Assembly (NCBI RefSeq): GCF_032595355.1
Contig: NZ_JASMWN010000007.1
Coordinates: 1-64,000, forward strand
Direction: 5' to 3'
DNA length: 64,000 nucleotides
Source: Sedimentitalea todarodis
GTDB taxonomy: Bacteria; Pseudomonadota; Alphaproteobacteria; Rhodobacterales; Rhodobacteraceae
A model generated the notes under the pieces. It was given only the letters and a program-made list of their open reading frames with translations, was not told where the DNA came from and searched no databases. This document shows positions 54,820 to 63,714 of the stretch, one piece after another. Position 1 is the first letter of the stretch. Each line of letters opens with the position of its first letter. Both the position numbers and the translations under genes were made by a program.

Positions 54820-56310
54820 ATGCCCGAGCTGAGCATTGTTCTGGCTGGATTGGCAGACGCCTTTACCCTGACCAACCTCCTTTTCGTTTTTCTTGGCGTC
54901 GTGCTTGGTCAATTTGTCGGCGCTGTTCCGGGTATCGGTCCTGTCATGGCAATGGCCATCGCGATCCCCTTTACCTTTGGCCTTGATGCGCTGGTGGCCA
55001 TCGGGTTTTTGATGGGGGTCAACAAGGGGGGTCTTGTTGGTGGCGCAATCCCGGCAATCTTGATGAACACACCCGGCACGCCGGATGCCGCTGCCACGGC
55101 ATTGGACGGCTATCCGCTCGCGATGCAGGGCAAGCCGCTCAAGGCCACCAGGATGGCATTGTATTCGTCTGTAACCGGTGACACCTTCAGCGACATTGTC
55201 CTGATCACCGTCTCTGCGCCATTGGCGGTCCTCGCCCTGCGCATGGGCCCGGTCGAAGTCATGGGCCTGATCATTCTGGCGTTTTGCGTAATCGCTGGTC
55301 TGATCGGGAATTCCGTCTCAAAGGGCATCATCGCTGCCGCCCTCGGTATGCTGGCTGCGACCGTCGGCACTGACCCACAACACGCCACCCCACGTTTCTA
55401 CTTCGGCTATTTCGAGATCTACGATGGACTCCCACTTGCAGCAGTTGCGATTGGCATGCTGGCGATATCTGAAATCCTGCGACGGATGGCTGAAAACGCT
55501 GGTGTGATCAGGGCGGGTGTTCATATCCGCGATACCGGCGATCCCGCAGACCAACGCATTTCATTCGCTGAATACTGGTCGTGCCGGTACACAATGATAC
55601 GCGGCACCGCGATTGGCACCATTCTGGGTGCGTTGCCGGGTATCGGATCAACGGCGGCGGCGTTCATGTCGTATGCGGGTGCGCGGCAGGCCTCCAAGGT
55701 GCCGGAAACCTTTGGCAAAGGCAGCCTGCACGGCATCGCTGCATCGGAATCTGCCAATTCTGCCGTCATGGGCGCGAACCTCATTCCACTGCTGACATTG
55801 GGCATCCCTGGCAGCGTTGGCGCCGCACTCATCATCAGTGCTTTCATGATCCACGGCATTCAACCCGGCCCGCTGTTGTTTGAAAAACAGGCGCAGCTGA
55901 TCTATGGCCTGTTTGGTGCAATGATCATGGCCAATGTGTTGAACCTTATTGTGGGCCAAATCGGGATGCGCTTTTGGATCAAGGTCGTCTCTGCGCCGGA
56001 ATCAATCATTTTCCCGTCTGCGTTGCTTTTGTGCTTTGTCGGTGTCTCTCTTGCCTCAGGCGGAATATTCGGCATTGCGATCATGCTTATCTTTGCCGTG
56101 CTCGGCCTCGTCATGAACGCCTTGGGGTTTTCGGTGGTCATCTTCATCATCGCCTTCTTTCTTGGTCCGCGTCTCGAGGAATCGCTATCTCAGACCTTGG
56201 CTCTGCTGAATGGCGATGCATGGGCGCTCCTGAACTATCCGATTGCATTGGCATTGGTCGCGCTTTCCGCAGTGACTCTCGTGATGGTCAGTCGCAAGTC
56301 CAAGGCGTAA
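54820..56310 (+). CDS. TctA-family large membrane subunit
   Basis: 496 residues with about twelve helices. GQFVGAVPGIGPVMAMAIAI, GGAIPAILMNTPGTPDAAAT and ALPGIGSTAAAFMSYAGARQ are TctA hallmarks (PGIGP and NTPGTP motifs). It is the proton/Na+-coupled channel of the transporter. The ATG at 54820 follows CGGGGAACATC. Intact. Confidence 0.92.
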   Translation: MPELSIVLAGLADAFTLTNLLFVFLGVVLGQFVGAVPGIGPVMAMAIAIPFTFGLDALVAIGFLMGVNKGGLVGGAIPAILMNTPGTPDAAATALDGYPLAMQGKPLKATRMALYSSVTGDTFSDIVLITVSAPLAVLALRMGPVEVMGLIILAFCVIAGLIGNSVSKGIIAAALGMLAATVGTDPQHATPRFYFGYFEIYDGLPLAAVAIGMLAISEILRRMAENAGVIRAGVHIRDTGDPADQRISFAEYWSCRYTMIRGTAIGTILGALPGIGSTAAAFMSYAGARQASKVPETFGKGSLHGIAASESANSAVMGANLIPLLTLGIPGSVGAALIISAFMIHGIQPGPLLFEKQAQLIYGLFGAMIMANVLNLIVGQIGMRFWIKVVSAPESIIFPSALLLCFVGVSLASGGIFGIAIMLIFAVLGLVMNALGFSVVIFIIAFFLGPRLEESLSQTLALLNGDAWALLNYPIALALVALSAVTLVMVSRKSKA

Positions 56311-56517
56311 TGTCTCCATAATCGGGCTTGTTGTCCAGATCAGGCAGAAGGCGAACTCTGCCCCTTGCGACAAGCTCGGACCACACGAACTAACCACCTA
56401 TCCAGCAAGCATGACGCGCAAAGAGTTTCCCAATTTCGCGATTGCCCTGCTATTGTGGGAACATTGAAGTAATCCATTGGCCGAGTTCTCGGCATCGACA
56501 TCAACTGGAGCGTCCGC

Positions 56518-57744
56518 GTGTTTGACAACATCGTGTCGTCCATCGCCTGCCTGATCGGAATCGCGTCGGAATGCAATTTGCAGGGCGCGGGCGCCGCGTT
56601 ATCCCCATTGCAGAACGTGATCTTCACCGTTGCAGCGGGCGGCGTCGTCCTGATCGTTGCCCTTTGGAACGATGAGATAAAGCGGATCCTCAAAGGATCG
56701 ATCAGCGATCTGCTGGCCTTCACCGCGCTGGTGTTCGCTGCGATGGCAGTCCCGTCTGTGATCCTGGCCGCCTTGGCCGGGTTGGCATTGCTCACGGCGC
56801 TTTGGGTCGCCTTACGCAACTCGGGAGGTCGCCTCAATCTGATGAACCGCGCAGCTGTGCCGCTGCGCCGTCTTGTCTTGCCGGCTGCGAGTGCGGTCTA
56901 TGTCGCTGGCGCCGCCGGGATCGCCGTGCACGGGCATTTGCGCCCGCCACAGCCCGAGCCGGATCGGACGGTTGCCTTTTTCTCGCCCTCACAGCTGATC
57001 GGCACGACGATGGCGGATCTTGGCCCCGAGGATCGCATCAGCCTTTTGTCCAATATCGACATGGGGCCAAAGACCCTGATGACTGGCAACTTCGACGGCA
57101 CCGATTTCGAGTTCCATCCCAATTTCACGCCCGCCCAGCAGTTGGAGCTGCGGGAAAGTTTCGATCTTAAATCGCCGACCAAACTGGATTTGTGGCTGCG
57201 TGAGCATCCGGACCTCAAACATCTGAGCCAAAAGGTCGATATCGCTCTTGAGGCCACGGTGAAGGTCGAAAACTCCACTTCGCGGCAACGGGCGATTGTC
57301 GTGCGCGCCTATCTCAACACCCGCGACGCGGACGGTACCCGGTTTCATCGCGTCATTTCCGGTGACAGCATCGTCGCGACGGGCACCCTGGCGACGCCGA
57401 ACGAAGCATTGTTGGTTCTGACGGTACGGTTGACCGCCAAGCTCTTGAGCGATCTAGGATTGCCCCCCCTTTCGCCGGATGTTCAGACCGCCGTTTGGCA
57501 TGATTTCAGCGATGAATTACAACGGCGTATCTCGAATTTGGTCGATGCCAACGGCGCGGACCTGCCAGCGCGGCTGCTGGACGACGCGAAAGGCGCGATG
57601 GACCTGGCCACCGAATGTCAAACTGCCGAATGTGCGCTTCAGATCGCCGGTATTTTGGAAGCGATGATTCTCCCGAGAGACCGGGAGGACGGCTCGGCCG
57701 CCCCAGAGGCAGTGGCGTCAATAAAATCGGCTTTCGGTCAATGA
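56518..57744 (+). CDS. Membrane-anchored protein of unknown function
   Basis: 408 residues from the GTG at 56518 (CTGGAG 7 bases upstream). Hydrophobic helices occur at about 32-50, 61-98 (probably two) and 119-141. The rest (about 145-408) is a soluble domain rich in Asp and Leu, beginning RTVAFFSPSQLIG and containing VKVENSTSRQRAIVVRAYL and an acidic/Cys block CQTAECALQ. No known family is recognised. It overlaps the next gene (ATGA), and that gene is coupled to an ABC transporter, so it is likely part of one export or envelope system. Confidence 0.55.
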   Translation: MFDNIVSSIACLIGIASECNLQGAGAALSPLQNVIFTVAAGGVVLIVALWNDEIKRILKGSISDLLAFTALVFAAMAVPSVILAALAGLALLTALWVALRNSGGRLNLMNRAAVPLRRLVLPAASAVYVAGAAGIAVHGHLRPPQPEPDRTVAFFSPSQLIGTTMADLGPEDRISLLSNIDMGPKTLMTGNFDGTDFEFHPNFTPAQQLELRESFDLKSPTKLDLWLREHPDLKHLSQKVDIALEATVKVENSTSRQRAIVVRAYLNTRDADGTRFHRVISGDSIVATGTLATPNEALLVLTVRLTAKLLSDLGLPPLSPDVQTAVWHDFSDELQRRISNLVDANGADLPARLLDDAKGAMDLATECQTAECALQIAGILEAMILPRDREDGSAAPEAVASIKSAFGQ

Positions 57745-60092
57745 GCGACAACACGTTGATCCGACGCATGCGGGCGTGGCGGGTCGCGCTGCTCCCGGTT
57801 GCCCTGACCATTTCCGCCACGATGATCGTGCTGGGAATTCTGGACGCGACGAAGGCCGCACGCAGATTGCCTCCGCAAATCGGCTACATCCCGGTCGATT
57901 CCCGCGCGCTTGCCGTGACTTCGTCGTTGGACAGCCTGTGGCGCAATCTTGCGCGGCACACCACCCGTCTTGGTCGCCCGAATTCCGAGTCCTTTTGGGC
58001 CGATATCAACGAGTCGCTTCGAAATTTCTCCGAACGCTGCATTCCACTCGCCAGTTCGGATGATCTGCGCTCCGCCGGGCTGAACCCGTCGCAGGGCCTG
58101 TCCATGGCTGTAATTGGCGATGCACAGTTGGACCTGTTGACCACACTTCCTGTCGAAGACCGCGATTTTCTCTGGAGCAGCCTTCAGAGATGGTCCCTGT
58201 CATCGGTTCCCGTGTGGCTATCCGCTATGGACCCCGACCACGAAGTCAGCGCCTTTCGTCTGATCGTCGAGAACCCGCAGAACGGCGTCTTGTGCCACGT
58301 CACGACGGGTGCGCCGCTGGCGGGAGATGTGCGCCTGGTCTCGGCAACGGAGGACATCCCTGTGCCACCGGGCGCGACGACGGCGGAGCTGTTCTTTGCC
58401 CCGAAACTACCGGGTCCCTCCGCGATCACGCTCCGATGCGAGACGGTGTTGCCGGACGGCACGATCGCGCCGTGCAGATGCGAGATCGACAATGGCCCCT
58501 GTGGCGAGCGCTTTATGCGCGAAGCCTCCGGGGGCGGACTTCGATCAGTCACCGGCAGATCCGGAGCGCATGCCAAGCAACCCGACCTCTGGCAGCTTCC
58601 CAACGACCTTTTCATCGGCTTCTCGGAGGATCGCCTGCTGATTTCCAGCGATCCGTCCCTGATCGAACAGGCCGAGGGTCGCCAGACTGCGCGGCGCTCT
58701 CGCTTCATTGGTGACAACAGCCTGCTTGGCCTGGTGGACGGGTTCCATGCGGCAGCGCAGGCGGGATCGGCCTCGGTCATCGGAATGTGGCGCGGCATAA
58801 AGGAACCGGTTGCCGGTTCCATGCCTTTCGCGGTGACCGTAGAGCCGGACCGCCTCGCAATGCTGGCCACGGTGCCGATGGACACGTTTCGCATCAGAAT
58901 TCTGGAGCAGCTAATTGCATCGCCGGACGACCCGCCACCGTCCGACCGGATACAGGCGCCGCTGTCGGCCCTCATCAACGACCCGGCGCTGGCGGCCTAT
59001 TTCAAGCTGGCTGATCGGTTTTATGGTGAATTGTCACGCGCGATGGAAACGGAAAATCAGGAAACGGACCTACTCCTGCTGCCGGAAGATCCGTTCCCAC
59101 TCGAACCGGCGCCGCTTGGTCCGCCGCCCATCGACGATCCGTTCCCTGAGGACGAACCGTTACGCGCTCCGCTGGTGATCGAAGAGCCGCTCGAATTGGT
59201 CGATATGTGTGAGCCCAAAGACTCAGCCGGCCGGACACCCAGCCTGTATGATCAAGTCGGGAATTTTGCCCCCATCATCAAGGCGCTCGAGGCGTTGGAT
59301 CGGGTCGGGCCGATGCAGGGGCATTTGCTGGATGTCCGAGACGGCGTGCCGGAAGTGGTTCTGGTTCAAAGCGGTTTGTCGGCGGCGCGGACAGATCGTC
59401 TTGTCCGTGAGACTCAGATCGAGATGAAGACCAGCCGCGATATCCGCATTCTCTGCCATGCCCGTGCCCGGATGTGGGATGATAGCGGAGCAGGATCGGT
59501 TTTTCCGGTGCAACCGCAAGCTCTGTTGCCATATCTTGGTCTGGAGGGCCCCGATCTACTGGACCGGTACGATGTGCAATCGGACCGTATCGCTGTCTAT
59601 GACTGGGCCGAGCCTGATCCCGCCGTGTTCGAGTCCGAGACCTACCGCGCCGACCTGCCCGAGATCGAAGTCGGATATCTGCCGCCGCCGGTTCAGGACA
59701 ATGACGTGCGATATCTGCTTGATCCGGACGGCCGCGGCGAAATTGATGTAGAAGCGCTGCAGGCCGATGCCTTTCGTCTGGCCTATTTGCGCCTGCACGA
59801 CGGATCGATCGCCTTTGGCACCGATGCGCAGGCCCTGCGACGGTTTATTGCTGCTCCGCCCCGCCCTGAAGCATCCATGGCAGAGGCCGACACGCGGGAC
59901 AAGCTGTGGATCGAAGGCGATCCCGAACAGGTTGTCACGCTGATGTTGCTCCATCCACAGAAAGAGATCCGTCAGCTTGTGACCACAGGTGGGTTCGAAG
60001 TGCTTGACCAGTATCGGACCCTGCTGATGACCCTGCGCCCGGCCCAGGCATTCGATGGGCTCACGCTGCGCGCGGAGCTTGCCCATGACTGA
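57741..60092 (+). CDS. Large extracytoplasmic protein of unknown function
   Basis: 783 residues from the ATG at 57741, overlapping the upstream stop. One N-terminal membrane helix (VALLPVALTISATMIVLGIL, about residues 13-32) suggests a signal anchor. The remaining 750 residues are outside the membrane. Several segments have a GLNPSQGLSMAVIGD-like pattern, and the Pro/Asp/Glu-rich stretch PDDPPPSDRIQAPLSAL to EPLRAPLVIEEPLEL is a likely linker between two halves. I recognise no family; a periplasmic domain that works with the downstream ABC exporter is inferred from coupling. Its stop overlaps the ATPase start by 8 bases. Confidence 0.5.
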   Translation: MSDNTLIRRMRAWRVALLPVALTISATMIVLGILDATKAARRLPPQIGYIPVDSRALAVTSSLDSLWRNLARHTTRLGRPNSESFWADINESLRNFSERCIPLASSDDLRSAGLNPSQGLSMAVIGDAQLDLLTTLPVEDRDFLWSSLQRWSLSSVPVWLSAMDPDHEVSAFRLIVENPQNGVLCHVTTGAPLAGDVRLVSATEDIPVPPGATTAELFFAPKLPGPSAITLRCETVLPDGTIAPCRCEIDNGPCGERFMREASGGGLRSVTGRSGAHAKQPDLWQLPNDLFIGFSEDRLLISSDPSLIEQAEGRQTARRSRFIGDNSLLGLVDGFHAAAQAGSASVIGMWRGIKEPVAGSMPFAVTVEPDRLAMLATVPMDTFRIRILEQLIASPDDPPPSDRIQAPLSALINDPALAAYFKLADRFYGELSRAMETENQETDLLLLPEDPFPLEPAPLGPPPIDDPFPEDEPLRAPLVIEEPLELVDMCEPKDSAGRTPSLYDQVGNFAPIIKALEALDRVGPMQGHLLDVRDGVPEVVLVQSGLSAARTDRLVRETQIEMKTSRDIRILCHARARMWDDSGAGSVFPVQPQALLPYLGLEGPDLLDRYDVQSDRIAVYDWAEPDPAVFESETYRADLPEIEVGYLPPPVQDNDVRYLLDPDGRGEIDVEALQADAFRLAYLRLHDGSIAFGTDAQALRRFIAAPPRPEASMAEADTRDKLWIEGDPEQVVTLMLLHPQKEIRQLVTTGGFEVLDQYRTLLMTLRPAQAFDGLTLRAELAHD

Positions 60093-60717
60093 GTCCAATA
60101 ACCCGATCATCGCCGTGTCGGATTTGCGCAAGTCCTATGGCCGTAAAATGGTGATAGACGTGGTCCGGCTGACGCTGGCACATGGCGAAAAGGTCTTGCT
60201 TTGGGGGCCGAACGCCAGCGGCAAGTCGACTCTGCTGCGCCTGCTGGCAGGCGTCGCGCGACCGAGCGGCGGCCGCATCGTCATTGACCCGGATCATCGC
60301 CACAGTCGTCGCGCGTTGTTGCCGCAGACCGGCGGTCTATATGACGATCTGACCGTTCGGCAGAACCTGCTGATTCTGTCGCGACTGCATGGACGCCTGC
60401 CCGACGACGCCCCTTTCCTCGCTCTGCTCGGCGATGCGACCGACGCCCATCTGGACCTGCGATTGGGAACCTTGTCAGGGGGCATGCAACGGCTGCTGTC
60501 GATCGCCGCGCTGTTGTCTCTTCGGCCCGGATTTCTGTTTCTGGACGAACCCTTTGCCGGACTTGATACGCCCAATCGCTCTCTGCTGGAACGCGCGTTG
60601 AACGACTTTACCGCTGACACTGGATTGCTTGTCATCACCGAACACTCCCACGACGGTGTCGCCGAGGGATGGCGCCGGATCGCCCTGCGTGACGGGCAGA
60701 TCGAAGCGCCGACATGA
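60085..60717 (+). CDS. ABC transporter ATP-binding protein
   Basis: 210 residues from the ATG at 60085. Walker A GPNASGKSTLLRLLAG (about 38-53), signature LSGGMQRLLSIAALLS and Walker B FLFLDEPFAGLD are all present, with D-loop and the H-loop His in VITEHSHDG. Of the CcmA/NatA-like single-cassette type. It energises the ABC-2 permease that follows with a 4-base overlap. Confidence 0.85.
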   Translation: MTESNNPIIAVSDLRKSYGRKMVIDVVRLTLAHGEKVLLWGPNASGKSTLLRLLAGVARPSGGRIVIDPDHRHSRRALLPQTGGLYDDLTVRQNLLILSRLHGRLPDDAPFLALLGDATDAHLDLRLGTLSGGMQRLLSIAALLSLRPGFLFLDEPFAGLDTPNRSLLERALNDFTADTGLLVITEHSHDGVAEGWRRIALRDGQIEAPT

Positions 60718-61817
60718 CTACCCTCCTGCGTCAACTGATCTGGAAGGAACTCTATGAACTGGCGCGCCAGCCCTGGGTGTTGGCGGGAGCGTTTCTTGTC
60801 CCGCTCTACCTGTTGATAGTGGCCTCTACCTTCGTTCAGCGCGATGCGCCCATCCGTGTCGTTGTCAGCCATATCGAGGACGAATGGGACAGAAACGGAT
60901 ACCACATCGAGGCACTTTCCCGGATGGAAGGCATCGCTCCGATTTTCGTTCGTGACGCACAGGAAATCAACCTGCTCATGGCGCGACACGGCGCGACGCT
61001 GGCTCTGATCCTGAACGATGAAGGTCGCCCGACCTTTGTTGAACGGTCTGCCACACAGCTAGAACGTCGGCTGAATTTCGAACTGGCCGCTCGCATCGCC
61101 GGAACGATGGGCGGGACCAAGGATTGGATGGCCGCGGCGCTGGCCGACTACGCCAGCAAGGGCGGGCCCGCCCTGGACCTGCGTCACCTTTCGGTGATGC
61201 CGGGTGACGACACACAGATATTCATCCCTCGGTTTCTCGCGATGATCACTGTGTTTCTCGCGTCCATTCTCACCACCCGCACGATGCTGAGAGAACTGGA
61301 AAGCCGCACATTGCCAATGTTGCTGACCCTTCCCTGTTCCAGCTGGCCACTCGTTCTGGGGGCCAAGCTGCTGTTCGTCCTCGCATTGACGATTTCGGTG
61401 ATCGCCTTCCTGATGTTGATCCTGCAACCAATGTTCGGCTTCTATCTGCGCCCAGGGTTAGTCGGTTTTCTGACGATGCACCTTGTGGCTGCGTTTGGGT
61501 CTTGCTGCATCGGTCTTAGTCTCGCACTTCTCGGGCGCAGCACACAGGCGGCCTATCTATCGGTCTCCGTTTACCTGATCGCAAACCTCGTTCTGACCGG
61601 GTTCATTTCGTCGCTGGACGATTTGCCCACCACAGGAGGGACACTGTTGCGTGTGTTTTTTCCGCTGACCTACCTGCGCCCAGTCACCGAAGGATGGGTG
61701 TTTTTCGGTGACCCGGTCAGTTGGAGATCAGACGACTGCATAGCCCTCGCGGTACATGCTGTGGCGTCTCTGGGGATACTGGCGGTTGTCGCGGGTTACC
61801 GTCGACGGCAATTCTGA
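60714..61817 (+). CDS. ABC-2 type permease
   Basis: 367 residues. One helix at about 20-38, a soluble domain of about 130 residues, then five or six helices from residue 170 to the end, ending LAVVAGYRRRQF-like. This topology (TM1, large loop, remaining helices) is that of ABC-2 membrane proteins such as NatB and GldF-related proteins. ELESRTLPMLLTLPCSSWPL is the conserved coupling region before the helix bundle. The ATG overlaps the ATPase stop. Export of a small molecule or peptide is inferred. Confidence 0.75.
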   Translation: MTTLLRQLIWKELYELARQPWVLAGAFLVPLYLLIVASTFVQRDAPIRVVVSHIEDEWDRNGYHIEALSRMEGIAPIFVRDAQEINLLMARHGATLALILNDEGRPTFVERSATQLERRLNFELAARIAGTMGGTKDWMAAALADYASKGGPALDLRHLSVMPGDDTQIFIPRFLAMITVFLASILTTRTMLRELESRTLPMLLTLPCSSWPLVLGAKLLFVLALTISVIAFLMLILQPMFGFYLRPGLVGFLTMHLVAAFGSCCIGLSLALLGRSTQAAYLSVSVYLIANLVLTGFISSLDDLPTTGGTLLRVFFPLTYLRPVTEGWVFFGDPVSWRSDDCIALAVHAVASLGILAVVAGYRRRQF

Positions 61818-61899
61818 GCAAAGTTGACAACATGTGCGGATTTCAAAGGTGAAAGCAGAGGCGCAGAGCGTCTTGGGTCTGTCCCAAACCGCCATGCGT

Positions 61900-62210
61900 A
61901 GCTCATCATTGGAGGTCGCGGATAGCTACCGCAACCATACCGGCACCTCATCCTCGGCGGGCTGGCCCGGCTACGCAAAGCCGGAAAACCGAGGTTTTTC
62001 GGCAACCACGCGGACCTTATCGACCGTGACACATTCGGAGTTTTCCCCAGACCGCTGCGCAAAATGGACTGGGTGGTCCATGCCAAGAAACCCTTCGCCG
62101 GGCCCAAAGCCGTTCTCGTATTTCTGTCGCGGAGCGCACAAATCCTCGGACTGTTCGAATTTGCACAGAACGGAAGCAAGCAGACATACTCCCACCGTTC
62201 TCTTATCCCT
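61900..62210 (+). mobile_element. IS91-family transposase remnant
   Basis: In one plus-strand frame (about 62040-62150) the sequence reads VFPRPLRKMDWVVHAKKPFA followed by GPKAVLVFLSRS. This matches the conserved 'W-V-V-Y-A-K-R-P-F-A-G-P-E-x-V-L-A-Y-L-S-R' core of IS91-type Y1 transposases. GWPGYAKPE-type sequence just upstream (about 61955-61985) in another frame may be the preceding part. The catalytic Tyr region and ends are absent, so only a decayed fragment remains. Confidence 0.6.
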
Positions 62211-62310
62211 GACCTGAAAGCAAATTTTATGGGAAAAGGGATGACTGTTTCACCGCTGGGTCTGGTGGCAAACCGCCTGGCGCGGTACCTTGCTGTGGAA
62301 GGAGCGTGTC

Positions 62311-63129
62311 ATGACATCCAAAACCACGGGTTCCACACCACCGGACAATCTGACGCCGCAGCGGCAGGCCATGCCCCGGGTCAACCAGGTAACGGCGGCT
62401 GATATCACCGCGTCGCTGAAGGCCGGGTTTTCCGACTTTCTGGCGCGCCCGTTCATGAGCGGCTTTTTCGGCTTGTTCTATGCCGTTTTCGGACTCCTGT
62501 TTGTTTGGAGCCTGGTCTGGCTGGGCAAGATCTGGATGATCATTCCCGCCATTGTAGGCTTTCCGCTGGTTGCACCCTTCGCCGCCGCCGGGCTTTATGA
62601 AATGTCCCGCCGATTGGAGAAGGCAGAGAGTTTCGGCTGGTCTGAAATCCTGACTGTCATGACCAATCAGAGCAAACGCGAAATGGGCTGGATGGCCTTT
62701 GTCACGCTGTTCATTTTCTGGGTGTGGGTATACCAAATTCGGCTTTTGCTGGCGATCATCCTCAAGGATGCCTCGTTCTCGGATTTTGACGGGTTCTTGA
62801 ACGCCGTTTTCTTCACGCCGCAGGGCTGGACCTTCCTTGTAATCGGCACCTGCGTCGGAGCATTGCTGTCGGCTGTACTGTTCGCAGTGACTGTCGTCGC
62901 CATGCCCTTGCTGCTAGACCGGGAAACCAATTTCGTTTCCGCCATGCTCACTTCCATTCGCGTCGTCACGCAAAACCCCGTTGTCATGCTTTCCTGGGCG
63001 GCGATCATCTCTGTCACCATGCTGTTATCCCTGGTTCCGGCGTTTCTGGGCCTGATCTTCACCTTGCCGATCCTTGGGCATACCACATGGCATCTCTATC
63101 GGCGGGCTGTGTCACCTGCTGGGGGGTGA
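62311..63129 (+). CDS. DUF2189-family membrane protein
   Basis: 272 residues from the ATG at 62311 (GGAAGGAGCGTGTC upstream); an earlier in-frame start is less likely. Six helices: about 50-75, 80-100, 125-145, 165-190, 200-220 and 230-255. The segment DITASLKAGFSDFLARPFMS leading into helix 1 is typical of DUF2189 proteins, which are inner-membrane proteins of unknown role often found near respiratory genes. Confidence 0.72.
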   Translation: MTSKTTGSTPPDNLTPQRQAMPRVNQVTAADITASLKAGFSDFLARPFMSGFFGLFYAVFGLLFVWSLVWLGKIWMIIPAIVGFPLVAPFAAAGLYEMSRRLEKAESFGWSEILTVMTNQSKREMGWMAFVTLFIFWVWVYQIRLLLAIILKDASFSDFDGFLNAVFFTPQGWTFLVIGTCVGALLSAVLFAVTVVAMPLLLDRETNFVSAMLTSIRVVTQNPVVMLSWAAIISVTMLLSLVPAFLGLIFTLPILGHTTWHLYRRAVSPAGG

Positions 63130-63354
63130 CCAACCAACTGAGTCCAGCCTACCCACCGCCGATCTCACTTTGCGGTCAGGGCCGAAGCTCTGATGGGTTT
63201 GTTTCGGCGAAGGCCAGCCATAGGCCAATCCGCACATCGCTGATTTCACATTGCTGAGGTGCGTGGATCACGCTGCGTTCCAGATCATTAACGACTGCGA
63301 CAAGGGAGAGAGCCACACCCTTACGTTGGGACCAAAGCCAAGTTTATCCCGAAA
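63130..63354. other. Gap with no recognisable gene
   Basis: About 225 bases after the DUF2189-like gene. Frames on both strands are short and show no signature. No terminator hairpin with a T-tract is seen. Confidence 0.35.
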
Positions 63355-63471
63355 CTACTTTCGATGTTCGCCAACAATGGCGTGCAGCTTTTTCACATCG
63401 TCGTCTTCGATACTCAGTTCATCCAAGTGCCTGAGCAAAGACTGAAGAGAGTCAGAATTTGGTCCTAACTC
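63355..63471 (-). pseudogene. Short coding remnant, unidentified
   Basis: The minus strand reads ELGPNSDSLQSLLRHLDELS and then IEDDDVKKLHAIVGEHRK before the TAG at 63355-63357. An in-frame TGA at 63472-63474 sits just upstream, so no start is available. It looks like the end of a helical protein cut off from its N terminus. No family recognised; chance cannot be excluded. Confidence 0.25.
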
Positions 63472-63714
63472 TCATTCCGCCACGGCGAACCTCCGCGCCG
63501 CCTCTTCATCGGGCAACAGGCACCCGCGAACATTTGACGACGCCACATGAACCTGGTCTCCTGATCAACCAGACCCGCTGCAATCTTGAAGACAACACCC
63601 TAGGATTGCCCGCCCTGATCAAACGCAGCCATCTCCCGTAGCCAGTTGAACAGACCGATTTCCGCTGTCACTACTGACACGGATACTGTTGTAACCGACA
63701 AAGAGACAACGACG
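63472..63714. other. Upstream region of the ECF sigma factor
   Basis: About 240 bases with no coding frame of note. It must hold the sigma-factor promoter. I see no clear ECF-type self-promoter motif. Confidence 0.3.

Noticed and set aside
61834..62217. 127-residue plus-strand frame between the ABC operon and DUF2189 gene
   Set aside because: The IS91-type match lies in a neighbouring frame; this frame only borrows fragments of it.
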